Assembly (NCBI GenBank): GCA_015680685.1
Contig: MNCI01001005.1
Location: forward strand, 344,739 to 408,738
Direction: 5' to 3'
Length of the DNA: 64,000 nucleotides
Origin: Gnetum montanum
Taxonomy: Eukaryota > Streptophyta > Gnetopsida > Gnetales > Gnetaceae
A model generated the notes under the pieces. It was not told the origin of the DNA. It ran no database searches and saw only the letters and a list, made by a program, of their open reading frames with translations. Of the stretch, positions 1 through 12,307 are shown in pieces; the stretch's first letter is position 1, and each line of letters starts with the position of its first letter. Made by a program: the position numbers and the translations under genes.

Positions 1-205
1 TAAAAATATCTCACCTAACTTCTCTCCCAAGTAACTTGGCCAACCAATAGGAGATTACTTGCTAAAATATCCTAGCTAACTTTTCTCCCAAGTAAGGAGG
101 TTACAACTTACTCATTTAATTATGGTTAGGAGGTTACTCATAAAGTTAGGAGGAATTAATATTTGTACATATTATGAATATTGCCTTTGTAAGTAATTTG
201 TCTAA
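1..205 (-). repeat. Partial LTR copy at the window edge (element L)
   Basis: The first 60 bases match 2931-2991 almost base for base (shared ATCTCACCTAACTTCTCTCC and onward). Both places continue with motifs of the type GTTAGGAGGTTACT and end near a shared ACATA..ATGAATAT stretch. I read this as the inner part of a second LTR of the minus-strand element whose better copy lies at 1601-3258. The copy is cut by the window edge, and its right border is approximate. Confidence 0.5.
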
Positions 206-1576
206 AATCCCTAATCTAATTTAATTTAATTTCAGTTTTAAATTTTAAATTCTAAGTATCACTAAGCTCTAAGATTTTATCATAAAAATATAATATAATC
301 TCCACCTCATCGGTGGTAGCGGTGGTTGATTTTATTTTTGCATCCCTGATAATTGTAATTAAAATTCGGAATGACCCGAAATATGAGCCCGAAGGCAAAG
401 CCACCGATCCTGCAACTGATCCAAAATATCTTTTCTGGCCAAAAATCATTACCAGCAACTACCTTCATAGGAGAAGACTCAGTCGCCGTGTCAGGAAACG
501 TTGCCGTGTGTTACGTACGGATCTGTAACTGTTGTAACCTCTTCTTCCTGAAAATTCCTGCAAGTTTTGATGATGATATGATTTGGAAATTTTAGGCTCT
601 ACAATTTTGGTCGTCGTCTTCCAATTGCAGCCGCACTTGCCCTGCTGCGCTCACCTTCAGCCAAGGGTTTTTCTAGCCTGGTTCTGCGCAGGCTTGCGGT
701 CAGGGTTTCATGGCTTGCTTTGCCACCACCGTCGCCATCGCAGCCATCATCGTCGTCGTTGCAGCCGTCGCAGTCATGTCGTGTTGGCGCCATTGCAAAC
801 TTAACCCTGCCAAAAGCCCTAATGATGGAAAACAGATCCACAAATTCTTCCAAGGATGCCCAAAACTCCCATCAAATGCTGAATTTGCATTGGCAATGAA
901 AGAACCCTCATCAATTCTGCAATTATTCTTGCCTAATTTTTCCAATTCTATTGTTGAACCCACCAAATTGTTAGCGGAATCTGCGAATAGGGCTGCGTTG
1001 AGAAAAATTCTGGAAGGTAAAATGGGCATTTAGCCATCCGAAGCACATTCATACAACGATGTTACAGGTATAATTTTGCTGTTGTGTATGCCTTCCACAG
1101 ACCCATGCCCAAGAATCCCATGGTTTGCTATATTACTAACAACTGCATGAGTGATGATTTTGGGCATTTTGCAAAATCACGAGCCTGCAAAAGTGCGTAA
1201 CACTAAAACATTTGTATTTTTGGAATATTTTCTACACCGGTAGCGGATGTTTGCTAATGTGGAATATCCCAACACCAGTTTCTTTGCCCCAAAATTACAC
1301 CCATAACAATCTTGTCATCTCATTCAAACTTTGATTTACACCACAAAGTCTTAACAACCGGGCAATTAAACTTTGATATGCCAATAATAAATTATATAAC
1401 TTTGATAACTTTTGTAAGCTATTGAAAATTTACCAAAAATAAAACCCATGAGTTTTATTTTTAAAATCAGGAGTCTTACTGTTCCATAAAATGGCCAAAT
1501 GTGCCAACAATAGCAATAAAGAATTATTGATGTGCTAAAATTATAAGGCTTATGAACCTAGAGGCTTAATTTTCAA
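206..1576. other. Interior of element L, no recognised gene
   Basis: No retroelement domain is recognisable. The part from about 570 to 1040 is richer in GC than its surroundings and is open in a plus frame (710-1033: a run of small hydrophobic residues, then an ordinary-looking soluble segment). It is also open in an antisense frame. It could be a captured host-gene fragment, but I recognise no family and would not call it a gene. Confidence 0.3.
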
Positions 1577-1593
1577 CCCTCCTTCTAGCGCCA
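1577..1593 (-). other. Primer binding site, element L
   Basis: On the minus strand this reads TGGCGCTAGAAGGAGGG, identical to the primer site of element A at 47522. It sits 7 bases after the terminal CA of the LTR, a normal spacing. It fixes the polarity of L as minus and its group as Tat-like. Confidence 0.7.
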
Positions 1594-1600
1594 AAAGAAC

Positions 1601-3258
1601 TGTTGGCGACCATTTGGGATGCGACCGCCAACGAGTGTCCTCGAATAGGATTTAGGTGCCTGCTGGTCTCTAGAAACACTAAGGTCCAAATACCTCCAAA
1701 TAAACTCAGTAGTTAATGTGAGTATGTGTGTGTGCTGTTACAGCATGCAACTGTGTGAAATGTAATGATTGTGTTGTGTGTAAACTACAAATGACTTACT
1801 TTAAAGAGATTCAGCCAACTTTGCCAAGTACTGTGAGTCGTTGAAAGTTTTCTATTTTGTTCAACTGTCTAGTCTACGCCGTCCTTATAATACCTACTTG
1901 TAACAAATAAAATTTTGTAAAAACATTTGAGCACAACTCCCCAATCTACTCCTAATTTTCCCCAGAGAAAGAGATAGTTCCACAAAAAAACTAGAAAGAG
2001 CAAGATTCGATGGAAATAGATAGTAAAGAAAGAAAAGAAGATTTTTGTAGACCTCAAATATTTAAACAAGGTAAAATGACACGAGTAAACACTTCGCAAT
2101 AAAGCTATCCCAAATTCAATATCTACAAACTGTTCAAACTTCCAAGGCTCAAACAAGCAATTTCTTCAAGACAATCCTAGTATGCTACCAAAAGTTGCTG
2201 CGTAAACTACCACATACAAGACTTCATTTTGACTAGATAATAGATGTCAACGATTTCATTCAAACAGAACCTTTGAAAGACTTGACAATTTCTTATTGAA
2301 ATACCATGGAAATTCACTTTAAAGATAAAAAGAAGCTATTCTGGTCCCATCAAAATACCAAATATTTTCTGAACCCTCTTGACTACTGAATTGTTCAATG
2401 GCATGACTACAAACAGAGGCTCTCTTACAACAATCCCAATAGCAGTTCCTATACGTTGCACAATAACAAAATTTACTACTAAAATGCTCTTAAGGCTTTT
2501 AAACACAAGTGCTTCTATGGCAAAATTTTAATAGAAATTTATATCGAGCAATAAGAACAGTAAGAGCAATCTAAAAATCCAAAATTACTTGCCAAGGATG
2601 AGACTATCTAAACCACTAGCTAAACAATTTAAACAAAACAAAAAATAAAATACATAACTCACAGGACGATGACAAAGAGGCTGAAATCTTTACTCTAGCA
2701 AGCCATCTTACAAACAATCGTTCACAATTTCTTCTTTACAAAGCTCTTCTCAAGACCCCAAGTGTGTCTCCGAGTGAGAGCCCAAGTGTGATCCCAATGT
2801 CTTCTCAAAGGTGTGATGTATGAGACCTCCCAAAAGTCCTTTCTTCTTCCAAAAAATTCAGATCCTTCCTCCTTGACCCTTGAAGCATTGTTATAGGGTT
2901 CAAAGGTAGGTAGGGAAGTTACATATTCAAAAATATCTCACCTAACTTCTCTCCCAAGTAACTTGGCCAACCAATTAGGAGATTACTTGCCGAACAAGTT
3001 AGGAGGTTACTTGCCCAACAAGTTAGGTAAGTTACAACAATTTTGGGTGGTTGCAACCACCAAAGAGATAAAAAAGGCTACAATTGACAAGTGTCCTTGG
3101 TGGTGGTTATAAACATCATGGGATTAAGGCTAAGAAGTTATAATTTACACAAAAAATTACCACTATAGAAAATAAAAGTTATGGTGGCCAAATGGTGTGT
3201 TCATATAACTATCCTATGAATTCTTTAAAACTATATACATAATGAATATGTTTTGGCA
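1601..3258 (-). repeat. 5' LTR of element L
   Basis: The LTR reads on the minus strand from about TGCCAAAACATATTC (3258) to CCAACA (1601), so it starts TG and ends CA. The primer binding site follows at once. Its length of about 1.66 kb is close to the 1608 bp of the element A LTR. The outer border at 3258 was set by where similarity to the left copy stops and is uncertain by tens of bases. Confidence 0.55.
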
Positions 3259-3857
3259 ATGACTCTGACAAATATATAAGCAATGAATCGACATCCAAGG
3301 CTTCATAGTGCTGGACTCGAATTTCATACATAATTACATTCTTCAAAGGCTTGGCACTACCCAAAAGTGTAATATTCTCTTTACCGCCATAGCGTCTCCG
3401 ATTGCAAATGATTTTTTTGTTACTACCTCTTACCAGAAAACCTTGGAGAATTATTCCCCTGAATGCAGACTACCGCAGTTTTGAAGCTACCCAGAACGGA
3501 GTTCCTTGTTCTTGATTGATAGATTTCTGTTCTTATTTTTTTACATAGATTAGGGACTGCAGGTGCAATGCCAGAGCAGGAAGAGGATCGCCATAGCTCA
3601 AGAATGATCAGCGTTATTGGTCTATTTGAAAAATGTCGGCGTTGTGCAGATTTTTCTATTAGAACCCTCACGGCACTGCAGCGCAGATATAGACAACGTT
3701 GTGTTGGTGCCGCTGCCGCCCGCTTCGCTGCTGTGCATCTTCCCATCACTGGCCATCTATCCTCCACTCGCGTGCAATCCTCCCTCGTAGGTTTTGGCGA
3801 TGATGCAGGGCTGGTAGATGGGCTGAAAAAAGAAGGCTAGTGATCTGGCAACCACAT
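3259..3857. other. Gap between element L and the DUF247 relic
   Basis: No recognised gene. From about 3560 to 3840 the sequence is GC-richer and open in a plus frame of 90 codons (3568-3840, from ATG) and in an antisense frame. I recognise no domain in either. It could be a worn host exon. Confidence 0.25.
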
Positions 3858-4784
3858 TCACGATGCAAATTTGTATCCGCCGCTGCCTCCTTTGTGACTC
3901 AAATAACAAACGAAAAATGCCCTAGCGCCCCTGTGTAGGGTTTTACATGGCAAGACAGCTGTAACTTTACATGCATTCTCCTTCATAATATCAATATTTT
4001 CCAAGGAAGGAACATGGACAGAGTCGATGAATGACCCCCAAATGCACAGGACCTTATCGTCATCACCCATCTTATTATGTAGAAGGTCGTCACTCTGCAG
4101 CACTACTATGTCTTCCTGAGTGCACAGCAGCTGTCGCGTGAGATGGCAAAACCCTGTCACATATTGTCTATGTTTTTTGGTAAGTGACACTCGTACGTTG
4201 ATGGATGCGATGCCACAGTCACATTTTGTGAAGAGGATCCCTGCCTTCCTCAGCTCTGCTATGGATGGAATTTTCCATGTGCCTCTTTCAATCTTTGCCT
4301 CCTCTTCCTCTGGATTTCCTATCACAACGTTAATTTCCCTTGGCCCAGTAGCTCTCATAGGCCCCTCTACAATAGCCAAAGATTCGGACTTAAAACAAAG
4401 TTCATATATCATTTTGGCAGAGCCGGGTTCCTCTGTATAGGCAAAATATTTGCTTATGAGTATGGGTTTGCAACAGTCATAGTGCAAGACCCTTTTTATC
4501 GAGCGACTATGCCACCACTCATGGCACAACTTGATGGGGTGGAGTAGGTGTTGTATCATAGCTCTTGCTGGCACCTGATTGCTTTCATTGGGTTTGGGTT
4601 TGCCATAGATATATTCGTGTAATGTTCCAAGAAGATGTTGTCGAGAAAGTACTTGATTGTTACATTTCAAAGGTATTACCAAGTCACAGAAAGCCTTTAC
4701 CATGCTGTCAAATTCTTCAAAGCATTGTTTTTTTGTTACTGAGTGTCTTTCAAAATATCCAACTTCAACTCTTCTCCCAAACAA
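3858..4784 (-). pseudogene. DUF247 (UPF0481) family protein, N-terminally truncated relic
   Basis: The open frame gives about 308 codons. Three stretches match what I know of the plant DUF247/UPF0481 family. KAFCDLVIPLKCNNQVL resembles the family's DLxLLENQxPFFVL segment. IPSIAELRKAGILF corresponds to its IPSxTELxEAGVKF segment. CTQEDIVVLQSDDLLHNKM, followed by GDDDKV, resembles DTEEDVxLLxxxGIIxNxLGxDxEV near the C terminus. DUF247 proteins are land-plant specific, usually 400-550 residues, and often end in a membrane helix that I do not see here. The frame opens after a stop with no ATG at its 5' end (first usable codon TTG), so the start is missing. It lies between retroelements. I call it a truncated gene or an exon of a dead gene; the family call is from memory of the motifs. 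Confidence 0.65.
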
Positions 4785-5130
4785 CTCTATCCTTGGAAAA
4801 ATTTAGTTTTTCGTTGTCTCAACCTTTCTCTCTTTAGTGACCTTGGTATGCAAGATGTTTTGTGCAGATGTGAATGAAGACACTTAGATATTAAAAAATT
4901 TCACCAATATTCTGATGGGACAATTCATACAAACATTTATTAGTAATATGGAAAATATTCTTGTACTTTATCTGCAAACACCTCAAAATATTTTCTACCA
5001 AAAAGGAGCATGCTATACGTAGCAAACCCACTTCTCCATTTCAATAGTTCTATTGAAATATTTTGAAGGTTTCAATCATCTCATATCTCTATTCCATGGA
5101 ATGGCCAAAATGTGCCAACAGAACCCAGTT
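4785..5130. other. Unassigned stretch left of element C
   Basis: AT-rich, with no open frame of note and no LTR or primer site for element C. The 5' LTR of C, expected here, is missing or decayed beyond recognition. Confidence 0.4.
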
Positions 5131-5242
5131 AACACCTTAGCTACCACCTTGAGTTTGGAGGTGGCTCACCCCATGCAACACATGGTAGATGTCGAGCAAC
5201 CACTTAGCCCGATGAGACCACAATAGCGGTATCTTAGACTAT

Positions 5243-7230
5243 GGCACCAATCTCTTGAACACATGATACTTGATGATGAATAATACAATTTTTTGTATTC
5301 AAAGATTGAGGTGGGCCTACCATTGGATCACTAGGAAATGGAAGAAAAGTGTTTTTTTGAAATTATTCATCGAAATGGAAGGGAGTTCCTTCCTACCCCT
5401 ATCATGGTTATACCATTCACTAAATATTTCAAATGGATTTTGGACGAACATATTAGGATGAGTGGGCCAAAAGAGTAGGACTTGAGATCCAACTATGATG
5501 AACCCCTGTAAGGTGGGCAAGAGGAGTTTGAGTCTCATTTAGACAGTCGTGTCCCACTCTACATCTCAGCGTCATAGTCTACCTCTATAGTTCTACCACA
5601 TCAATCATAGTCTTCTTCCTTCTTTAAGGTAGCTGTGACACTTCCATAGCCTAAAACTTCATTGGTGGTAGTTAGCCACTCGATCTTGTCTATGCAACAG
5701 AATGTAAGACCTTCTACCCCTTTCCCCTTTGGCATTTCCTTGTAGTCTTTTCAACCTTTGCAACCAGTGTCTATGATGTTAATGCTACCATATGTGCACA
5801 CTGTGCCCATATCATAGCCACACACAAGTCACTTTTCTATCATTCTAGTCATATCAGTCCCACCTCCAACAATAGCTCCAACCTCAACTACGTGGTGGGC
5901 AGAAACATCTTTACCTACTATTCAATTATCCCAGATGCTATAGTACACATAGTAGCAAATGTACCAAGTGTCACATATGGCACAACCTACTACATGGTTG
6001 TGGGCCACTTTTAAAAAAACACCAACAACACAACCAATGCAACCCTCTGCAACATCCCCAAGTTTGGACCATGCATTCTAGCTTATCCAAGTAAGGAGGT
6101 CAGGTAGCTTAAGGTAGCCAACTCAGAGATAGTCCATGTAATGGACTTCTACCAAGATTATCTTATTAGCCCTACCGTTCCTTTGCTCACATTGCCTCTT
6201 GGGATCCAACTTCCCCAATTCATGAAACAAAATGGTGAGGGTGACCCAAACACCTACTTAGTCACTTTCCATTCTGAGTCCTTATTGCTGCAAGTGTGGC
6301 CACACACAGTTATCCATGTCTTTGATTGAAAAAGCTTTAGATTGGTACTACGTGCTTCCTCGATCATCCATTTCAACTCTAGAGGAGTTTCTAAGCCAGT
6401 TCATAACCCACTTCAAGTATGACTTGAAGCCAGAAGCCACACTGGACCATCTCATGAATGTTAAGCAAGAAGCGTTAAAGCCAATGCAAAAATTCATACA
6501 ATGTTGGAGTGTCTCTATAAATGAGATTCATGAGCCAATCATTGAAAAAAACTTGTTGGCCATGTTTAAAGGTGTAGTAAATGATTACATTAAATCAAAG
6601 CTATACTATTTAGCCTTGCATTCCCTTAGCCAAGATTTCACTCAAACAAAGAGCATACAGAATGCGACAAAGGCCAACAAGGATCTAACTTACATAGCCT
6701 ACAAGAATGCACATGCAAAGAGAGACAAGGAAAATGGGAATGCCATGACAACCACCATGGTGGTTGTGGCTAATGAGGCTAAGCCCAATTACAACAACAA
6801 GCAAGCGGCTAAGGCACCTAAGGCCTTGGCCAATAGCAAAAAAACATTGGGTTTTGGCAACATGGAAACCAATCAATCCACATCATCAGTGGCTATAGGG
6901 AAAGCTTCACCAAGGACAAACTTAGAGCACAAGGATTGCCCAAAATATACCCCTTTGCTGATCAAGCCATTAGAACTTTTGGAACAACTACTTAGTGCTA
7001 GTTGCATTCAACGTAATCAAATGTTAGAGGATGCTCGCAAATGCCATGAGAGGTACTACAAGGTCCTTCAAGACCCCTCTACGACTATGCCAAATGAGCC
7101 TTTGGTACCCAAAAATTTTAGACTGAACCAATTTTTCAACTACCATTAGTTGCATGACCATGACATAGATTATTGCCTAGTGTTGAAGGATGATATCCAA
7201 TGCATAATCAATCAGGACAAGCTAGTCCTT
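5243..7230 (+). pseudogene. gag of element C (broken)
   Basis: The start is placed by similarity to A and B: NNTIFCIQRLRWAYHW (about 5276) matches the B segment NNTILFVPKSKQDYQW in position and pattern, allowing for decay. The capsid-like region runs from 6141 (MDFYQDYLISP...) through 6316-7149, where EKALDWYYVLPRSSISTLEE matches A's KALDWYRALPCSSISTLEE. The frame shifts near 6316. At 7125-7190 lies the modified zinc-knuckle pattern C/N-x2-H...HD.D.YC: the first cysteine is replaced (FNYH) and a TAG stop follows the histidine. The gag product would package element RNA in the cytoplasm. This copy cannot make a full protein. Confidence 0.8.
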
Positions 7231-8530
7231 GATTAAAGTAATCCTATTTGGCTAGAAAACCAGTCCATGAATGTGTATAAGGACCATTAAAATCTAGTAG
7301 TGTAGGATATATCATTAATGCTATCAGTGTTGATGATGATACAGATCTAATACATGAACCATTTGTGGTCCATGTGCCTTCTAGTGAGATTGAAGACTCA
7401 GCATCAACTAGGCTATAGGTCCCCTTCATCATTAAAGCACCACCTCGAGCACTAGTAACATCCTTCATGGTTAGAGCCCCCCAACACATTATGGTAATGA
7501 CCTAGACACCTTTTGTCATAAGGGTTCCAAAATGTGTGAATCCCTCATCTGCCCAAGGTCTGGTGGAGGGGATTGCATCGTGACCTACCTATCCAAAGAG
7601 GCTTGATGAGCATTTGGCTGACAAGATGGCTAGGGAACACACTAAACTAGGTCGCCCTAACCCTAGAGCCTTGTTAGCCATTCTCATGGCCTTATCATCT
7701 AAGGCCACCAACATAGACAAGCACACACAACAAGTAACTGCTGAAGCTCAAAGGCCCAGTATTCAACCAAAAGCCAAATCTTCTCCACCTTGGGAAATCT
7801 ATCTCTTAGGATGCATGGAGGAGATAAAGACCACTAAACAACTAGATGGTGAAAAATATTTTGTAGATGCACTTGCATAGGTCAAGCAGGCTCTAAAACA
7901 AAAGAATACAACTTTGATCCTATACTATTTAATTATGACCTCTCTTGCCCATCGTGAAGCATTGGTTCACATGTTGACATCCATTCCTATTAAGGAAGAC
8001 ATGCTAGTAGAGGAAAAGGCTATCCATGCTATAATGATCCTACCTACAACTGAAGAACCATGGTCAATACTTTTGACATTTTGCGATGAAGCACTCAAAG
8101 TTGATCTTGATAAGGGTCAAGTAACTACTGCACGCATGTTCATAACAGTTTTCATGGATTAGTATAAGATTCATAGGGTGCATGTAGATGATGGGGCAAC
8201 AACCAATGTTATCCTATTTCCCATTGTCAATAAGCTTGGCCTGGTGGATCAAATCAGGCCAACAATAACAACATGTTTAAAGTATTTCAATGAAACATGC
8301 ATGGTTATCAAGGGAAAAATCACAATTGATTTCATTGAAAGAGATAAATTATCCACTAATGTAGAGTTCATCATGGTTGAAGAGATGCTTAGATTCAACC
8401 TAATCTTAGAGAGATCTTGGTTAGACCAACTAAGGGTTTTTGATTCATCAATCCACCAAGAGATCCACTTATCTTATGAGGGTGGATAAGTGGTGATCTT
8501 TGGTAACAACATAGTCCCTCATACCATCAA
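7231..8530 (+). pseudogene. gag-protease linker and aspartic protease of element C (broken)
   Basis: The linker (7614-8160) has two stops but aligns with B at 61984-62223 (VKQALKQKNTT versus VKQMLKQKNTT). The protease lies at 8178-8489. HVDDGATTNVILFPIVNKLG holds the active-site pattern V-D-D-G-A, and B has HVDDGAGTNIVLHFVINKVG. Further on EEMLRFNLILERSWL matches the family's EEMLGFNIILGRPWL, with the G-R of the ILGR box changed to E-R. The enzyme would cut Gag-Pol. A TAG lies just before the protease start and another at its end, so no product is expected. Confidence 0.75.
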
Positions 8531-9737
8531 CAATGTAGATACTAAGTAAGTGTCAAAGGTAGAAATCTTTGCACTTACACCACCTATTTACAATGAAAGT
8601 TGATGTTGTTCAGTTGGTGAACCAAGCAAAATGAGTGTCCTCCATGAGGAAGCTCTATGGATGGAATTACCTTTTGTATGATAGATGATGGCCTAGGGGA
8701 GTACTACCTGGTGCCTTCTAGGCCTTACACATCACCTAACACACATCAAGTTAGGAAACATCTACACAATTAAGGCATGTCCCTAACTTGCTTTCCCATC
8801 TAATTTGTCTTTAGCCCCTTTTGTCTGTATAGTTTTAATTTGTGTTATTTTTGCTTCTTGAATCAGTTACGGTTTCGTTTAGTCACAAAAGACAAAAACA
8901 AAAATAAAAAAAAATAAAAAAACAAACAAAATAAGAAGTGGAGCCTAAAATGGCTTTAAACTAGCAATGGCCCAAAATGGCCTTAAACTAGCAATGACCC
9001 AAAATGACCTTAAACTATTGCATGGGGACTATAAGGGGTCTAATTATATCAACAAAAAATCCAAAGTAAGATCAACTAAGATACAAGCTAATGATACCAC
9101 TAGAGATAGCTAAATATTGTCCCTTTCATTAAATCATAAACAAAATACATAGTCTAGGATTACATCCACATCAAAAGATACAAAAATTGCCCAACAATAG
9201 GGCTATATCTCAAATGTTTTAATTTGTATTAATGGAAGCTAAGGCTCTTCCCCTCCATCTTTATATGCTGCTTCATTGGGTCCTACGTCTTCATCTAGAT
9301 CCTATGCAAAAAAAAAGACAAAACAATAAACCAATCAATAAAGAGGATAACATGCAAAATCAATATGAAATAGATAGCAATAAAGTAAATGTAACCAACC
9401 TAAGATGGGCTTGCATCCATGTCTAGGGGCATCCTATTGAGGCCATCCTTTAGGCATTGGAGCATCTACACCTTTGACATGTGTGCCCAATCCTCCTCTC
9501 CCAAATCAATGCTTGCAAGGATTTTCCCTTTCTCCATGGCTATCCATATGGGTGGCACTAGAGAAACTGTGGTAGATATAACCTCTCTTTAAGGAACAAA
9601 AATTTCCCTCTCTGGGGTCTCACTAACCACCAAATTTTTTGCAAACCTTTTATAAGCCTATGTTACACCGATGATGTCAAGGAATATGTCACAACATTGG
9701 CACTCCACAAACTCATTCCTGTATTTCTTACAATAGG
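8531..9737. other. Protease-distal non-coding stretch of element C
   Basis: No sense gene is seen. The stretch has an A-rich run at about 8895-8937, the hairpin modules at 8941-9020, and low-complexity AT sequence. If the upstream-of-RT acceptor at 14628 is used, this would be the 5' part of an intron. TTTGGTAACAAC at about 8500 is a possible donor but is not decisive. Confidence 0.3.
8941..9020 (+). repeat. Three hairpin plus TTAAACT modules after protease (element C)
   Basis: Three tandem units of about 27 bp: a pair such as GGCCCAAAATGGCC that can fold on itself, then TTAAACTAGCA. The second and third keep the spacing with changed stems (GACC...GACC). The same layout occurs in element B at 63097-63178, also after protease. 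The TTAAACTAGCA tail is the one used in the arrays after integrase. Confidence 0.75.
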
Positions 9738-12307
9738 CTATACATTCCATCTTGTAGTGGTACTTATGGTTCTTTTGAGTTTATCCCCACTCATATACTT
9801 TGGCGCTATAATCCTTCTAGTCTTGGTTCTTCTGAGCCAAGAGGTCCATCTACAAGTGTCACTCAATAACCTCATGAGTAACCTCATTCTTGCCCCTAAT
9901 GGCCAACCAATACCTGGTGTAGTCAATTTTAACCATACGCTAGTTGTCATCTAATATATCATGGGCTACCAAAAAGACGTACAACTACTAAAAATCTTCC
10001 AGTTGAGTTGCCTGGTTCACCTTATGCTCCCAGAGCTCTTGTACTTTTTTCTAGAGCTCCTCGTTCACATGCCTACACTCCCATAATGATCATGCCAAGT
10101 GCAATGCGCACTTGTTTGTCTCATCATATATATGAAGAGGCACTTTTTCTATCTTAATAGGAAACTCAAGTACCACATCAACTTGGATCACCCTTTGTAG
10201 GTCCCACTTGTGTTGTGAGCCTATTACACAAAAAAGGGGAAACATTAGTTGTAAGAAAAATACATAGCAAAAGAAAAAAAAAGAAAAATGAAAAACAACA
10301 CAAACAAACCTATCTTAGGATCTATCTATTTTAGATAGTCAATCATGTCATCCACTATGCCTTGCATGAAGGCAAACTTGTCTAGAGTTTCTGCCCATAG
10401 TTGTGAGCGGAAAGTAGATGTAGATTTAGGATGCTTAGTAGAAGCATCACCTACTATAAGACAAATCATGTCAGGCTTGTTAAAAAAAAACATAATAATA
10501 TAAAAATGATGTAGAAAAAGGAGAAAGAAGAAGAAGAGGAAGCATAATGAAAATGGTAGTGCAAAGCCCCTATCTAGTAAACCCTTAGGGGTGAGAGCAG
10601 GGGGATTGCCCATCTACATGCCTTTAAATAAGTGATCAAACTTACCATCCTCAAATTATAGCCCCTTCTCTTCAAGCTACCTCAAAACATTGACAACATC
10701 TTCATCTACCATATGTCCCTTGGGCTTAGGGACATCCTCCTCTAAGGGCTCCTCTTCTATGGCAAGGGCCTCCTTGCCTATGTTGCACAAACCTAAGTTA
10801 GAGAATTTCTCCAAAAAGTAATAATATATATAAAGGAAAAAAGAAAATACACTAAATAATGTATACTTATCACCAAAATCTCATTGTGTGTTGTTAAGTC
10901 TAAAGTGTAGCTTCTTGTCCCTTTCCTCAATTTCCTGCATGGTATCCTCTGTGGGGTGAGGCTTCTTGATCTACATCTTCGATCTCACCATCTCAGTGAT
11001 AAGTCATTCCCCCCTCACTATGTTTCCTATGTTGATGGGAGGAGCCTCTCAAGCACTATCAAGCACATGGTAGGATGGCCCCATGTGGCCCTTGGTGATC
11101 ACTAAAAAGGACTCACTAATAGCCTCTAGGGGGTACTATGAGCATATCGTATGAAATAAATGTTGGATTCATCCCTTGGATATTTGGGTGCAATCTTCCA
11201 TCATCCATAGCCCATTCTCACAAACCACTAGGAATTCCACAAACCTTCACAGGCATGCTACAAAGAAGGAAAAATGTACATGAGAGCATGCCTCAAGATT
11301 GCTGTGAAGTTTGATTATTTTGGCTTGCAAGCCATCAACAAAGTATTTGGCCTAATTGTATTTTATCCCTTCCTCTATTACATCCCTCATAACCCAGGCC
11401 TGCTCTACCCTAAGAACATTTTCTTTGGGAAAGTAGCTTAGGAAATGCATGAGCTTGAAAGATGGAATAGAGGTGTTGGGCCATCAACAATTTTACCTAC
11501 TTCATGGGTATACCCTTTTAGCCTTTCTTAGTGTCCAGCCACTGTTCAATGTTCCCTCTGTGATCTAACTCGTTATTCTTCTCACCTATAGGTAAACCTT
11601 TAGAGGGGACACCAAAGAGGTTTGAAAAGAGGTCATCTGTGATCTCAAAGACCACTTGCACATTGTGAACCCACATGTGGAAATGGTCAACACTCTTCAT
11701 GAAAGAGTCAACAAAGGCAATCATCTTTGCTATTGGGATGCTTGGGTTCATGGCCAACAATAGGTCTTGGAGCCCAGCTTGTTGAATATTTTGGGTTATC
11801 CTTACTGGGGCCTCATGGCACAACTAGCACTATGAACTGTCTACCTTGCCATACTTGTAAAGAAGATTGGCCTTAGTGCATCATGAGATAATCACTATGA
11901 CGTCCTTGGACTTGGCTATGGTTGTAGTAAATAAAAGTAGAATCAACAACATGATGAAAATGTAAAAATAAAAAATGAATGAAAATAAATGGATGATATA
12001 ACATACATGGAATAAATGGTGTGGGGAATGATGATATTTGGACTGAAACTTCTTCTACACTGGTTATCCGGAATGCCCACTCAACATCCAACTAGCCGAG
12101 GTCTTAGCACTTCACATAAGATTTGGAGTATCTAGTAAGGTAATCCATCATATCTGCCCCAATTTTTCCTATGATGCTAGCACACATGTTCTTGGCGTAT
12201 GAGAACTCTTGTAGGGCTATTTGAACCAGGGCTAATATCCCTTCTGCATCATGAAGGTTGTTTTCATCAATAGAAAATCTGGCAATAAGAAAAAAAATAG
12301 TAATCAT
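9738..12307 (-). pseudogene. Antisense coding block of element C (function unknown)
   Basis: Several minus-strand open segments follow one another between protease and RT: 12104-12307, 11873-12091, 11518-11823, 10326-10613 and 9738-9950. The clearest is 11518-11823 (VFEITDDLFSNLFGVPSKG is a typical stretch). Past a stop, the minus strand continues as coherent protein in a second frame around 11400-11270 (RVEQAWVMRDVIEEG). Tat-lineage elements are known to carry antisense ORFs of unknown function in some members, and this looks like one, perhaps with introns. Element A keeps an antisense remnant at the same place relative to RT. A nested minus-strand element is the alternative. I assign no function. 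Confidence 0.5.

Larger units (their letters stand above)
1..3258 (-). mobile_element. Element L: minus-strand LTR retrotransposon relic with a very short interior
   Basis: A minus-strand primer binding site (1577-1593) directly abuts an LTR-like block (1601-3258). Part of that block recurs as a direct repeat at 1-205, on the far side of a 1.4-kb interior. The primer site is the same type as in elements A and B, so L belongs to the same Tat-like group. No gag or pol domain is visible between the repeats. It is either an internally deleted copy or a small non-autonomous derivative. The left LTR is incomplete because the window starts inside it. Confidence 0.5.

Noticed and set aside
4120-4440. 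Plus-strand ORF of 106 codons
   Set aside because: Lies opposite the DUF247-type frame and shows no domain of its own.
1471-5125. Shared phrase ATGGCCAAATGTGCCAACA near 1489 and 5101
   Set aside because: About 25 similar bases only, with unrelated flanks. Too short to define a repeat family.
8895-8937. Poly(A)-like tail of a LINE or SINE
   Set aside because: The A-rich run is broken by C and T, has no LINE frame before it and no flanking duplication that I could find.
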